This document shows, in pieces, positions 9,317 to 17,064 of a DNA stretch of 30,773 bases. Origin of the DNA: Oleiagrimonas sp035690885. GTDB lineage: Bacteria > Pseudomonadota > Gammaproteobacteria > Xanthomonadales > Rhodanobacteraceae. The notes beneath the pieces were generated by a model. The model was not told the origin of the DNA. It did no database searches and was given only the letters and a program-made list of their open reading frames with translations. Every line of letters starts with the position of its first letter. The stretch's first letter is position 1. Location: positions 1-30,773 of the forward strand of contig DASSKC010000078.1 of assembly GCA_035690885.1 (NCBI GenBank), read 5' to 3'. The translations under genes and the position numbers were made by a program.

Positions 9317-10596
9317 GCGGCGTCTCCCTGTTTGCTTGCTGCCGAATCGGCAGCCATGGCCCACGACCGAGCGGTCAGCCGCTGGATCTCGATCAATGCG
9401 CGGCGCGCCTGCAAAGCGGCGGCCAACTGGCGCTGTCGCGCCTCAACATGCAGCGATTGCAAACGCGCCCACTCGGCATAGGTGGCGGCACCGGCGCGCC
9501 AGGCGCGCGCAGCGGCCTGCTCGGCTTCGGCCAGACGCGGCAGCACATCGGCACCCAGACGCGTCACTTCGAGCCTGGCGACCTGATAACGGCCATGCGC
9601 ATCGGCCAGCGTCGCGTACAACGCCATGCCGGACGCCTCACGCTGGATCGACAACGCTTCGATCTCATTGCGCGCGATACGGATATCCGGCGCCGCACGC
9701 GACGCACTGCCGAGCGGAATCGACACGCTGCCGACCACGCCGACATCACCGCCCAATTGGAAGCGGCGCACGCCCACCTGCCACTGGATGTCGGTGACCG
9801 CCTCGGTTTGTGCCAGTTGCAGACGCGCCTCGGCAATGCGTTGGCGGTCGGCAAAACGGCGTATGGCCGGATTCCGGTCCAGCCACCCGACCAGCACCGC
9901 AAACGGCTCCAGCGTCGGTAACTGGCGCAGGTCGGCGTCAGCCACCCGGAACTGCGCTTGATGTTCGCCCCACAACGCCGCCAGATAACGCCGCGCCGAG
10001 CGTCCGCTTTGTTCGGCGCGCGCCAGCCCCAGCTCGGCCTGCGCCAGCGCCGCCTCGGCGCTCAACACCACCGATGCCGGCACCGCGCCGGCGCGATGGC
10101 GCTTGTCCGCCGCCGCGACGGCGCGCTGGCGCAAGGCCACCGCGTCGCGCGCCACGACCGCTTGCTGTCTGGATGCGACCACGGCCAGATAACGGCGCGC
10201 GGTTTCGGCCAGAAGGTCCAGCCGCGTCTTGTTGCGTTCGGTATCGAGCGCAAGCACGCGCGTTCGGGCAAGCGACTGGCGTGCCTCGCGCTTGCCGCCG
10301 CGCTCGAGTACCGAGGACAGACTGAGCGTGATCTCGGCGCTGTGCAAACCGCGAACGTCGCCGGTTCCCAGGGCATTTTCGATCTCGGCCCCCAGCGTCA
10401 ACGGCGGGGCTTGCGCGGCCTTGTCCACGCGCGCGGCCATGGCCTCGTGGCGAGGCGCGTACACGCGCAGGTCGGGATGGGTGTCGATGACGCGCGCGAA
10501 GGCGTCATCCAGAGTCAGGGTGTTGTCGGCCCACGCCGGTGCGGCCATGGCAAGCGCCATGACGCACGCGGCTTGCGCCACGAATCGCCAATGCAT
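9313..10596 (-). CDS. czcC: TolC-family outer membrane factor, CzcC-like
   Basis: A 427-residue outer-membrane efflux protein. The signal peptide ends AAPAWA|DN. The first OEP repeat starts LTLDDAFARVIDTHPDL, and two long coiled helical hairpins follow (Ala/Arg/Gln-rich, e.g. 96-210 and 300-415). It forms the trimeric exit duct for the Czc pump. The gene is first in the czcC-czcB-czcA order typical of czcCBA, with 4-bp and 11-bp overlaps showing tight coupling. It begins 54 bp after the small His-rich gene. Confidence 0.93.
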   Translation of the reverse strand: MHWRFVAQAACVMALAMAAPAWADNTLTLDDAFARVIDTHPDLRVYAPRHEAMAARVDKAAQAPPLTLGAEIENALGTGDVRGLHSAEITLSLSSVLERGGKREARQSLARTRVLALDTERNKTRLDLLAETARRYLAVVASRQQAVVARDAVALRQRAVAAADKRHRAGAVPASVVLSAEAALAQAELGLARAEQSGRSARRYLAALWGEHQAQFRVADADLRQLPTLEPFAVLVGWLDRNPAIRRFADRQRIAEARLQLAQTEAVTDIQWQVGVRRFQLGGDVGVVGSVSIPLGSASRAAPDIRIARNEIEALSIQREASGMALYATLADAHGRYQVARLEVTRLGADVLPRLAEAEQAAARAWRAGAATYAEWARLQSLHVEARQRQLAAALQARRALIEIQRLTARSWAMAADSAASKQGDAA

Positions 10597-10650
10597 GGAC
10601 GTACTCCGATCAATCGAGTGACAAGATCCGGCGCGACGGCCGGGGTGAAG

Positions 10651-11055
10651 TCACACGAAACTCGGAGGCCTGAACGGTGCAGGCAGACGCCGCTGCGGAA
10701 AACGCTCGGAACCGAGCGGCTGATCGACCCGTGCATGCGGCACGCGCGCGACCGGCGCGATCAACGGCACCATGGCGGCGCCGGCACCGCAGCAATGCGC
10801 ACTGGCCAGCAGCGCGTGCAAAATCAGGGTTTCGGCCTGCGTGGCCGGGTGGTCCGGCGTGGTCGATGCCGCGTCGATCGAATGATCATGACCATGCTCG
10901 AACAGCAGACCGTGATGGTTGCCGGACGGGTCATGCGCCAGCTCATGCAACTCGCCGACGGCGGCAAACACCGGCTGCACCATCAACATCAACGCGCACA
11001 ACGCCAGCACGATGGCGCGTGCGCGAAGCGGCAGATGGCGTCGAAGTCGATGCAT
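10651..11055 (-). CDS. Small His-rich periplasmic protein, CzcI-like
   Basis: A 134-residue protein with a signal peptide ending PVFA|AVGE. A metal-ligand-rich mature part follows: HELAHD, NHHG, EHGHDHS, PDHPAT, and a hydrophobic helix ending SAHCCGAG. It ends Pro/Arg-rich. Placement directly upstream of czcCBA and the His/Cys content suggest a periplasmic metal-binding or regulatory accessory like CzcI. Sequence identity to CzcI cannot be verified here. ATG 11055 is chosen because the signal peptide starts there; a longer start at 11100 would place the promoter inside the gene. Confidence 0.75.
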   Translation of the reverse strand: MHRLRRHLPLRARAIVLALCALMLMVQPVFAAVGELHELAHDPSGNHHGLLFEHGHDHSIDAASTTPDHPATQAETLILHALLASAHCCGAGAAMVPLIAPVARVPHARVDQPLGSERFPQRRLPAPFRPPSFV

Positions 11056-11062
11056 GGCGCGG

Positions 11063-11092
11063 AGATTAGCGGCAGGGGTCCGTGAAACACAA
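11063..11092 (-). promoter_or_regulatory. Probable promoter of the czcI-like/czcCBA operon
   Basis: On the minus strand TTGTGT (11092-11087), an 18-nt spacer and TAATCT (11068-11063). Only 7 bases separate the -10 from the ATG at 11055, so a start at the usual distance would give a leaderless or nearly leaderless mRNA. No MerR-type dyad is evident. Confidence 0.38.
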
Positions 11093-11167
11093 TTCCACAA
11101 GGCACATGAATGGACACCGTTTGGCTAAACTGGTTCCTGACGCAGTCGCGAGAGCCAGGATGCTGCC

Positions 11168-11794
11168 ATGAGCGAAACCGACGAACCGCAGCAGATCACC
11201 ATCATGAAGCAGATGCTGGCGCTGGCCGAACGGCAGTGCGAGCTGTCGGAGCAGCGTACACGCATGGCCGAGTCGCGAACGCGGATGGCGGCGGACCGCT
11301 CGAAGATGTCCGAAGACCGATCGCGCATGTCGGCCGAGCGCTCGCGCATGTCCGAAGAACGTTCGCAGATGTCGGCCGATCGCTCGCGCATGTCCGCCGA
11401 CCGCTCGGAGATGTCCGAAACACGCTCGTACCACAACGCCGAACGCACGCTGTCGGTATGGGTACGCACGGCCATGTCGCTGATGGTGCTGGGCATCGCC
11501 ATGGATCGCTTCGGCTTGCTGTTGCACCGCATTCCCGGCGGCAAACGTTACGCCCACCTGCACTCCAACGAATTGCTCAACGCCTTGTCGATGTGGACTG
11601 GCGCGGCCCTGGTGGTGTTGGGCATCTTCATGGCATTGATCACCGGCGCCCGCTTTGTGGCCTATGCCAAAGACTGGAAGCGCAATCATCGACTGCCGCC
11701 GCACCATGGCCCGTACCTGGCCGCTTTCTTCGCCTTGATGACGGCGTTTTTCGGCATTCTTCTGCTGGTGTTGATGCTGGTTTTCGCCAGCTGA
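11168..11794 (+). CDS. DUF202 membrane protein with N-terminal heptad-repeat domain
   Basis: A 208-residue protein in two parts. Residues 1-92 are hydrophilic and contain eight near-identical heptads (residues 30-85) of the form R-S-x-M-S-x-D/E, predicted to form a long cytoplasmic coiled coil. Residues 93-208 match the YidH/DUF202 pattern: NAERTLSVWVRTAMSLM, then MDRFGLLL, with three membrane helices near 97-117, 143-167 and 182-206. The function of DUF202 proteins is unknown. AGGA precedes the ATG. The gene is divergent from the czc operon and followed by a 251-bp gap, so it appears to be monocistronic. The repeated heptads are the odd feature. Confidence 0.9.
   Translation: MSETDEPQQITIMKQMLALAERQCELSEQRTRMAESRTRMAADRSKMSEDRSRMSAERSRMSEERSQMSADRSRMSADRSEMSETRSYHNAERTLSVWVRTAMSLMVLGIAMDRFGLLLHRIPGGKRYAHLHSNELLNALSMWTGAALVVLGIFMALITGARFVAYAKDWKRNHRLPPHHGPYLAAFFALMTAFFGILLLVLMLVFAS
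11255..11422 (+). repeat. Tandem 21-bp coding repeats (eight units)
   Basis: Eight consecutive 21-base units with the common pattern CGCTCGCGCATGTCCGAAGA. They encode heptads RTRMAES, RTRMAAD, RSKMSED, RSRMSAE, RSRMSEE, RSQMSAD, RSRMSAD and RSEMSET. A ninth, degenerate unit (RSYHNAE) follows. In-frame copy-number change would alter coiled-coil length by one turn pair per unit. Confidence 0.92.
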
Positions 11795-11977
11795 CTTTCC
11801 GGTTCATCGCACACGCAGCCTCCGTGCTGACGCCGTTGGTACCGTCTCGCGTAACCGGTCGGGCCTTCCGACCCTCGTGCCACGGCAATGTGGGTTCGAA
11901 GCAACCGTAGAAGCGGCGGAAGCGGCGACCGGCGTGCCGACGCAATCGATGTCTTGCCCCCCTGCCATCAGTCATGC
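11795..11977. other. Intergenic segment without a gene
   Basis: No supported ORF. One perfect 6-bp hairpin, GGTCGG-5 nt-CCGACC (11857-11873), lacks a T-run and is at best a weak terminator for the DUF202 gene. The remainder leads into the operator/promoter at 11978-12018. Confidence 0.5.
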
Positions 11978-12005
11978 TTGCGCAGTTTCGTCTTGGTGTT
12001 ATAGT
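11978..12005 (+). promoter_or_regulatory. Promoter of the small protein/GntR/ABC operon
   Basis: TTGCGC (11978-11983), a 16-nt spacer and TATAGT (12000-12005). The -10 lies inside the palindromic operator at 11995-12018, so a bound repressor would block RNA polymerase. The predicted leader is about 35 nt, with GGAG before the ATG at 12046. Confidence 0.6.
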
Positions 12006-12018
12006 TCACTACAACACC
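11995..12018. promoter_or_regulatory. Palindromic operator, probably for the YtrA-type GntR regulator
   Basis: Two 11-base arms, GGTGTTATAGT (11995-12005) and ACTACAACACC (12008-12018), are inverted with one mismatch and separated by TC. The ends read GGTG-N16-CACC, which is the form I recall for YtrA-family operators in Xanthomonas. It overlaps the -10 of an operon that encodes such a regulator, which argues for autorepression. Confidence 0.7.
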
Positions 12019-12045
12019 GATCAACAAACACACTGGAGCAACCCC

Positions 12046-12384
12046 ATGTTTGCAAGCGCACTGCTTTCCCTGAGTGCCTCCGTGCTCATCACGGCAGGTA
12101 CGTTCGTTTCTCTCACCGTCGGTTATGCCGGCGTGTCCACGCCAGCGCCGCCGTCGCATACGCTTGATGGCCTGCCGGTCACCGACCTGCCAGGCATCAC
12201 GGTGTATCCATCACGCACCGCCGCATTGGCGCGGCCGCAGGAGGCTGGCAGCATCGCGTTGATCAGCCAGACCCGGATGCTCAACCAACTGGTGAGCACC
12301 GCGGCAACCCAAGTGGCCAACTCGCACCTGGGCATGCCTTACTATTCGTTCGGCTCGGGTTCCGAGGCCAACGGCGAGGATTGA
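12046..12384 (+). CDS. Small membrane-anchored protein of the GntR/ABC operon
   Basis: A 112-residue product with an N-terminal hydrophobic segment (residues 3-29) that could be a signal peptide or anchor, then VSTPAPPSHTLDGLPVTDLPGITVYP. A central Ala/Gln-rich helix follows, and the C-terminus has LGMPYYSFGSGSEANGED. The acidic end and LGMPYYSFG motif look conserved-type, but I do not recognise a named family. Being first in a tightly packed operon with a YtrA-type regulator and an ABC transporter, it is probably a dedicated partner or substrate of the transporter. That function is inferred from position only. GGAG precedes the ATG. Confidence 0.8.
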   Translation: MFASALLSLSASVLITAGTFVSLTVGYAGVSTPAPPSHTLDGLPVTDLPGITVYPSRTAALARPQEAGSIALISQTRMLNQLVSTAATQVANSHLGMPYYSFGSGSEANGED

Positions 12385-12388
12385 TTTG

Positions 12389-12772
12389 ATGACCATCACC
12401 TGGAAAGACAACGTCCCGATCTACCGCCAGCTGCGCGATCGCATGGTGGCGATGATCCTGGACGGGGCCTTGGTCGAGGGCGACGCCCTGCCCTCGGTGC
12501 GACAGGTTGCAGCCGATTACCAGATCAATCCGCTGACCGTGTCCAAGGCATACCAGACGCTGGTGGACGAAAGCTTGATCGAAAAAAGGAGGGGATTGGG
12601 CATGTTCGTGAGTGAAGGCGCACCCGAGGCGCTCCTCGAGTCCGAGCGTGAACGCTTCCTGCGCGAGGAATGGCCGGCGCTGTATCGCCGCCTGCAACGC
12701 CTGGGACTGGATTTCGAAACATTGATGACACACGCCAGGGAAGATTCCGGCGCGGAGGACAAGACATCATGA
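12389..12772 (+). CDS. GntR-family transcriptional regulator, YtrA subfamily
   Basis: A 127-residue protein (from ATG 12389; a TTG lies one codon upstream). The winged helix starts PIYRQLRDRMVAMI and contains LPSVRQVAADYQINPLTVS and the wing EKRRGLGMFV. The effector part is only ~45 residues of helix (ESERERFLREEWPALYRRL), the short C-terminus that defines YtrA-type GntR proteins, usually repressors of linked ABC-transporter operons. The start lies 5 bp after the preceding stop, and its end overlaps the ATPase gene as ATGA. The operator at 11995-12018 is its likely target. Confidence 0.95.
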   Translation: MTITWKDNVPIYRQLRDRMVAMILDGALVEGDALPSVRQVAADYQINPLTVSKAYQTLVDESLIEKRRGLGMFVSEGAPEALLESERERFLREEWPALYRRLQRLGLDFETLMTHAREDSGAEDKTS

Positions 12773-13626
12773 GTACCGTGATCAAGGCGCGCGGGTTGAC
12801 CAAGCGCTACAAGACCACCAAGGCACTGGATGGTGTCGACCTGAACATCGAGGCGGGCCGCATCGTCGGCCTGATCGGCCCCAACGGCGCCGGCAAGACC
12901 ACGGCGCTCAAGGCCATGCTCAGCCTGATCCGCTTCGAGGGCGAACTGTCGGTGCTGGGCATGGACCCGCGCCGCGATCGCAACAAGCTGATGGAGCAGG
13001 TGTGCTTCATTGCCGACGTGGCCGTGCTGCCGCGCTGGATCCGCGTGCGCGAAGTGATCGACTTTGTCGCCCACACCCACCCGCGCTTTCACCGCGAACG
13101 CTGCGAGCAGTTTCTGGCGCAGACCAAGTTGACGCCCAAGCTGCGCGTGCGGCAAATGTCCAAAGGCATGATCGTGCAGTTGCACCTGGCGCTGGTGATG
13201 GCCATCGACGCGCGCGTGCTGGTGCTGGACGAGCCGACGTTGGGCCTGGACATTCTCTATCGCAAGCAGTTCTACCAGCGCCTGCTGGAAGATTATTTCG
13301 ACGAGGAAAAAACCATCATCGTCACCACCCACCAGGTCGAGGAAATCGAACATATCCTGACCGACCTGATCTTCATCCGCGACGGCAAGGTGGCGCTGGA
13401 CACGTCCATGGACACGCTCGGCGAGCGCTTCGCCGAAGTCATGGTCGGCCCCGAACACAGCGAGGCCGCACGCGCCTTGAACCCGCTCGATGAGCGCCAG
13501 GTGTTCGGCAAAAGCGTGTTTCTGTTCGACGGCGTGCCGCACAAGCAACTGGAAGCCATGGGCGAGATCCGCCGGCCATCGGTCAGCGACCTGTTTGTCG
13601 CCACCATGAAGGGGACCTACGCATGA
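12769..13626 (+). CDS. ABC transporter ATP-binding protein (YtrB-like)
   Basis: A 285-residue nucleotide-binding domain. Walker A GPNGAGKT is at 37-44, the signature QMSKGM at 129-134, Walker B VLVLDEPT at 150-157 and the H-loop VTTHQ after it. The SKGM form of the signature is usual in this branch. The C-terminal ~60 residues form an extra regulatory-type domain. It would power export together with the permease that follows; its stop overlaps the permease ATG (13623-13626). The substrate is unknown: antibiotic or cell-envelope stress functions are described for relatives, but nothing here proves this. Confidence 0.95.
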   Translation: MSTVIKARGLTKRYKTTKALDGVDLNIEAGRIVGLIGPNGAGKTTALKAMLSLIRFEGELSVLGMDPRRDRNKLMEQVCFIADVAVLPRWIRVREVIDFVAHTHPRFHRERCEQFLAQTKLTPKLRVRQMSKGMIVQLHLALVMAIDARVLVLDEPTLGLDILYRKQFYQRLLEDYFDEEKTIIVTTHQVEEIEHILTDLIFIRDGKVALDTSMDTLGERFAEVMVGPEHSEAARALNPLDERQVFGKSVFLFDGVPHKQLEAMGEIRRPSVSDLFVATMKGTYA

Positions 13627-14597
13627 AGACGTTCTACTGGCTGGTCAAGCGCGAGTTCTGGGAGCACCGCGGCGGATTCCTGTGGACGCCGCTCATCTGC
13701 GCCGGTCTGGTGGTCGTGCTCAACATCCTGAGCATGATCGCCGGCGGCATCATCGGCGGCGGATTCTGGAGCGTCTGGCATCAACTGACCACCGGCTCGC
13801 CGCAAGACCTGCGCAACGCCGGCACCGTACTCAACTTTCTCGCCATGATGCCCGGCGTCGTCGTGTCGATCGGATTGTTCTTCGTGCTGTTCAGCTATTG
13901 CATGAAAAATCTGTCCAGCGACCGCAGCGACCGCAGCATCCTGTTCTGGAAATCGCTGCCGGTATCGGACCTGGCGACGGTGCTGTCCAAGGCGTTCAGC
14001 GCGATCGTCGTGGCGCCGGTGATTGCCGTCATCGTCAGCGTCATCGGTGCGGTGCTCATGCTGCTGACGGCCGCCATCGCCGCGTCGATGCAAGGCATCG
14101 ACTTCGGGCAGGTCCTGTGGGGCCTTCCGCAACCGGGGCAAGTCGTCGCCACGTTCATCGGGCTGCTGCCCGTCTACATGGTCTGGATGCTGCCCTCGGT
14201 CGGCTGGCTGATGCTATGCTCGGCGTGGACCCGCGGCCGGACGGCGCGTTGGGCATTGGGGCTGCCGTTCGGTCTCGGCGCCATCATCTGGTGGCTGACG
14301 GCCATGGCCGGGAATTCGGACATCGGCGGATGGTACTGGCATCACGTCGCCTTGCGCATCGCTTTCAGCGTCTTCCCCGGCAGCTGGGCGCTGAGCGACC
14401 AGGCACGGGATCCGAGCTACCTGCGCTGGAGCTCGGGCGCGGACCTGCAGGTCCACGGCATGGACCACTTGTTCGGTCAGACGCTCGCCTCGCAATACCA
14501 GCTGCTGCTGACGCCGGACTTCCTGTGGGGCGCGCTCGCCGGCATCATCATGATCGGCATCGCGGTATGGCTGCGGCGCTGGCGTACCGAGCTGTAG
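13623..14597 (+). CDS. ABC-2 type transporter permease
   Basis: A 324-residue integral membrane protein with six hydrophobic segments, near residues 20-45, 67-95, 122-155, 175-203, 211-232 and 295-320. The start MKTFYWLVKREFWEHRGGF is characteristic of ABC-2 permeases: a short amphipathic cytoplasmic helix before TM1. A large loop follows between the fifth and sixth segments (~60 residues with LRWSSGADLQVHGMDHLF). It pairs with the ATPase just upstream and is the last gene of the GntR operon. Confidence 0.93.
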   Translation: MKTFYWLVKREFWEHRGGFLWTPLICAGLVVVLNILSMIAGGIIGGGFWSVWHQLTTGSPQDLRNAGTVLNFLAMMPGVVVSIGLFFVLFSYCMKNLSSDRSDRSILFWKSLPVSDLATVLSKAFSAIVVAPVIAVIVSVIGAVLMLLTAAIAASMQGIDFGQVLWGLPQPGQVVATFIGLLPVYMVWMLPSVGWLMLCSAWTRGRTARWALGLPFGLGAIIWWLTAMAGNSDIGGWYWHHVALRIAFSVFPGSWALSDQARDPSYLRWSSGADLQVHGMDHLFGQTLASQYQLLLTPDFLWGALAGIIMIGIAVWLRRWRTEL

Positions 14598-14628
14598 ACT
14601 GTCGGACTGCGTCGCAAGGACTTTCATC

Positions 14629-15177
14629 ATGAACAAATCTCTACGCCTGATCGCGCTGACCGTGCTGGTTGCCCTGGCCACCACGCTCGCCGCGTGCGGT
14701 GGCCAGGAGCAGGACATCCATTTCGACGGTCACAGCGTCACGCTGCACACCTCCGGCGAGCCGGCTGCCACCATCACCTCGCGCGGCAGCCTCAGCGTCG
14801 GCTCCGAGGCCGTCGACGTGACGCCGGCGCAACGCCAGTTGCTGTTGCGTTACTACAACCGGGTGACCGGCATCCACGATGATGCCGAGGCGCTCAAGCA
14901 GGCCGGCTTCGACCTGGCCGGCAAGGCCGTGCACAAGGCCGGGCATTCGATCAAGCAAGCCGTGGGCCTTGCCTCGGGTGCTTCGACGGTCGATACCAGC
15001 GACCTGGATGCCGCCGGCGACAAAATGCAACAGCGTGCACACGCACTGTGCAGCGAAGTGCGCAAGGCCATGACCCTGCAAGCGACGCTGGGCAAGGCGA
15101 TCAAGGCCTTCGCGCCGTACGCCGATATCGATCCGGCGCCGCAAGTAATGTGCACCGGCGCCGTCATCGTCGGCTGA
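14629..15177 (+). CDS. DUF2884-like (YggN-type) lipoprotein
   Basis: A 182-residue protein with a lipoprotein signal (TTLAAC, Cys23). The mature part begins with beta-rich sequence DIHFDGHSVTLHTSGEPAATI and GSLSVGSEAVDVTPAQRQLL, followed by YYNRVTGIHDDA and a helical region. Two Cys (near residues 143 and 177) may form a disulfide. The pattern resembles DUF2884/YggN periplasmic proteins of unknown function. The gene begins 31 bp after the permease, so it may be read through from the ABC operon, but AAGGA before the ATG allows independent translation. Confidence 0.8.
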   Translation: MNKSLRLIALTVLVALATTLAACGGQEQDIHFDGHSVTLHTSGEPAATITSRGSLSVGSEAVDVTPAQRQLLLRYYNRVTGIHDDAEALKQAGFDLAGKAVHKAGHSIKQAVGLASGASTVDTSDLDAAGDKMQQRAHALCSEVRKAMTLQATLGKAIKAFAPYADIDPAPQVMCTGAVIVG

Positions 15178-15265
15178 GGAACCCGGATTGCAGGAACATT
15201 TCGCGGCAAACGGGGTCTGCTATCCGGGATGACCGTACCAGCGCCCGACCAGGCAGGACTGCGCA

Positions 15266-15694
15266 ATGAACCGAACCTCCGGCTATCTGTTTGCCACGGC
15301 GTTGCTCGCCACGCTGCTTGCCGCCGGCTGCGCGCAGCGGGCGGTCAAACCCGCCGGTACCGACGTCAACCCTGCTCCTTCACCGGGACCAACCGAACAG
15401 CCGGGATCATCGGCATCCAGCCAGCCACCACCGGGCAAGACCGGCATCCCTGCCTGTGACGACTACCTGGCCAGCTACAAGGCCTGCCACCGCGCCGCCG
15501 GCATCTACTCGCCCGAGACCATCGACAGACATTACCGGGTGATGCGCGACACGCTGCTGACCGAATCGCGCAGGCGATCCTCGCATTCGGCCCTGGCGGG
15601 GCGCTGCGTGGCCCTGGCGAACCTGCTCAAGAAGGCGCTGCACGGCAAATCATGCACACCACCGACGCCGGCAAGCGCCTCAAGCAGCCCGTGA
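15266..15694 (+). CDS. Hypothetical lipoprotein with Cys-containing helical domain
   Basis: A 142-residue product with lipobox LAAGC (Cys22). A Pro/Ser/Gly-rich linker covers residues 28-58. The compact domain starts TGIPACDDYLASYKACHRAAG, with three further Cys (near 64, 73 and 113) positioned for disulfide bonding, and ends in a low-complexity PTPASASSSP tail. I do not recognise a named family. The composition fits an outer-membrane lipoprotein facing the periplasm. Its last 15 bases overlap tail-to-tail with the ycaQ-like gene on the other strand. Confidence 0.75.
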   Translation: MNRTSGYLFATALLATLLAAGCAQRAVKPAGTDVNPAPSPGPTEQPGSSASSQPPPGKTGIPACDDYLASYKACHRAAGIYSPETIDRHYRVMRDTLLTESRRRSSHSALAGRCVALANLLKKALHGKSCTPPTPASASSSP

Positions 15695-16939
15695 CCGCGT
15701 TTGTCGCAGCGCCGTGTGCAGACGCGTCGACAACGCGCGCGGTTGCGTGCCGCCGATGCGTACGCATGGCGTATCGTGCCAGCGCGCGCACGAGCTGATC
15801 GCCGTCGCCAACGCGGCCAACAGCGTCGCCGACAACTCGACATCCGATTCGAGATGAATCGACTTCACCTCGAACACGCCGTCACCGCGATGCGCCTTGG
15901 CGTCCAGCCTGCCGACCAATCGTCCACGGTGCAGGATCGGCAGCACGAAATAGCCGTAACGTCGTTTTGGCGCCGGCAGGTAACACTCCAGCGTGTACTC
16001 GAAGCCGAACAACTCGCGCGCCCGACGCCGGTCCCAGACCACCGGATCAAACGGCGACAGCAAGGTCGTGTGGGTGGCGCGCATGCGCCCATCGGCCACG
16101 TGGTCGAGCAAGCCGGCGTGCGTGTGATGCACATAGGCCGGCTGATCCCAGCCACGCACACCCACGCGCAGGATCTCGCCGTCGGCACACAACGCGTCAA
16201 GTTCGTCGCGAACCACCTTGGCAAGACGAAAATAGTCGGCAATCCAGCCTGCCTTGGCGATGCCCAGTGCCTGAATCGAACGCGCCAACATGCAACGTCT
16301 GGCATCAGCAGGCGATGCCGGCTCGCTTCCCGGTGCGTGCCGCGCACGAACCCGCTCGGCCAGATCGTACACGCGCTGAAAGCGGTCGCGGCGCGCGACC
16401 ATCAACTCACCCAGCGCGAACCAGGCCTCCAGCCAGCGCTTTTCGGGCTTCCAGTCCCACCAACCCGATTCCGCGCTGCGCCGGCGGTTGAAATCGGCAG
16501 AGCGCACCGGACCATGCTCGCGCACATGCTCCAGCAAGCGGTCCATCTCGCGCGGGTATTGGGCCGCCATTTGTCGCGCACGCCGCGCCGCCCAGTGACC
16601 CTCGCGCAGCGGGCGCGCGGCACGGTGCAACGGGTAGTCCGTAGCCGATACAAAACACGCTTCGTGGGCCCAGCACTCGGCCAGTTGCCCGCTCGCAAGC
16701 AACTCGTCCAGCCACACCATGGGGTAACCACCCAAGCGCGAATACAGCACCAGATACGGACTGCGCGCAACCACGTGGATGGTGTCGATCTGCAGCAGTT
16801 GCGTGCGTGCGATCGCCTGCATCACAGCCTCCGGCGACGGCTGTGTACGCGGCTTGTGCAACAAGCCCTGCACGGCCAGATGCAACACGCGTGCCTGCGC
16901 AACAGTCAGTTCGATGACGGGCCGTGAAACTGAGGTCAT
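15680..16939 (-). CDS. YcaQ/AlkX-like DNA glycosylase (HTH_42, DUF1006)
   Basis: A 419-residue winged-helix protein. The N-terminal ARVLHLAVQGL and LLQIDTIHVVARSPYLVLYSR carry the Gln-x-Asp motif (Gln50-Ile-Asp52) used by YcaQ-type glycosylases to unhook DNA crosslinks. Further family marks are WAHEACFV, and a C-terminal LLSPFDPVVWDRRRARELFGFEY with GRLVGRLDAKAHR. E. coli YcaQ removes N7-alkylguanine adducts and interstrand crosslinks; a self-resistance role (AZL) is known in Streptomyces relatives. The start is ATG 16939, with an alternative ATG four codons upstream. It overlaps the convergent lipoprotein gene by 15 bp and diverges from pldA. Confidence 0.9.
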   Translation of the reverse strand: MTSVSRPVIELTVAQARVLHLAVQGLLHKPRTQPSPEAVMQAIARTQLLQIDTIHVVARSPYLVLYSRLGGYPMVWLDELLASGQLAECWAHEACFVSATDYPLHRAARPLREGHWAARRARQMAAQYPREMDRLLEHVREHGPVRSADFNRRRSAESGWWDWKPEKRWLEAWFALGELMVARRDRFQRVYDLAERVRARHAPGSEPASPADARRCMLARSIQALGIAKAGWIADYFRLAKVVRDELDALCADGEILRVGVRGWDQPAYVHHTHAGLLDHVADGRMRATHTTLLSPFDPVVWDRRRARELFGFEYTLECYLPAPKRRYGYFVLPILHRGRLVGRLDAKAHRGDGVFEVKSIHLESDVELSATLLAALATAISSCARWHDTPCVRIGGTQPRALSTRLHTALRQTRSRAA

Positions 16940-17064
16940 GACGCACAGCATGCCATGCGCACGGACGAAAATCGCATGAAGCGTGCCTGACTCGCACGCA
17001 TTGTCCGTCTGTTCATCGGCCGATGGCCCGATACACTGTCGCCGTTGCCCCTCAAGGAATGCCC

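Noticed and set aside
11255..11422. CRISPR or minisatellite interpretation of the 21-bp repeats
   Set aside because: The repeats are strictly in frame and encode regular heptads within a good membrane-protein gene.
13156..13173. Degenerate ABC signature (SKGM instead of SGGQ) as a defect
   Set aside because: The SKGM form is normal in this branch of ABC-2/YtrB-type ATPases; Walker A, Walker B and H-loop are intact.
13682..14632. 316-codon frame inside the ABC permease
   Set aside because: Arg/His-rich shadow in another frame of a clear membrane protein gene.
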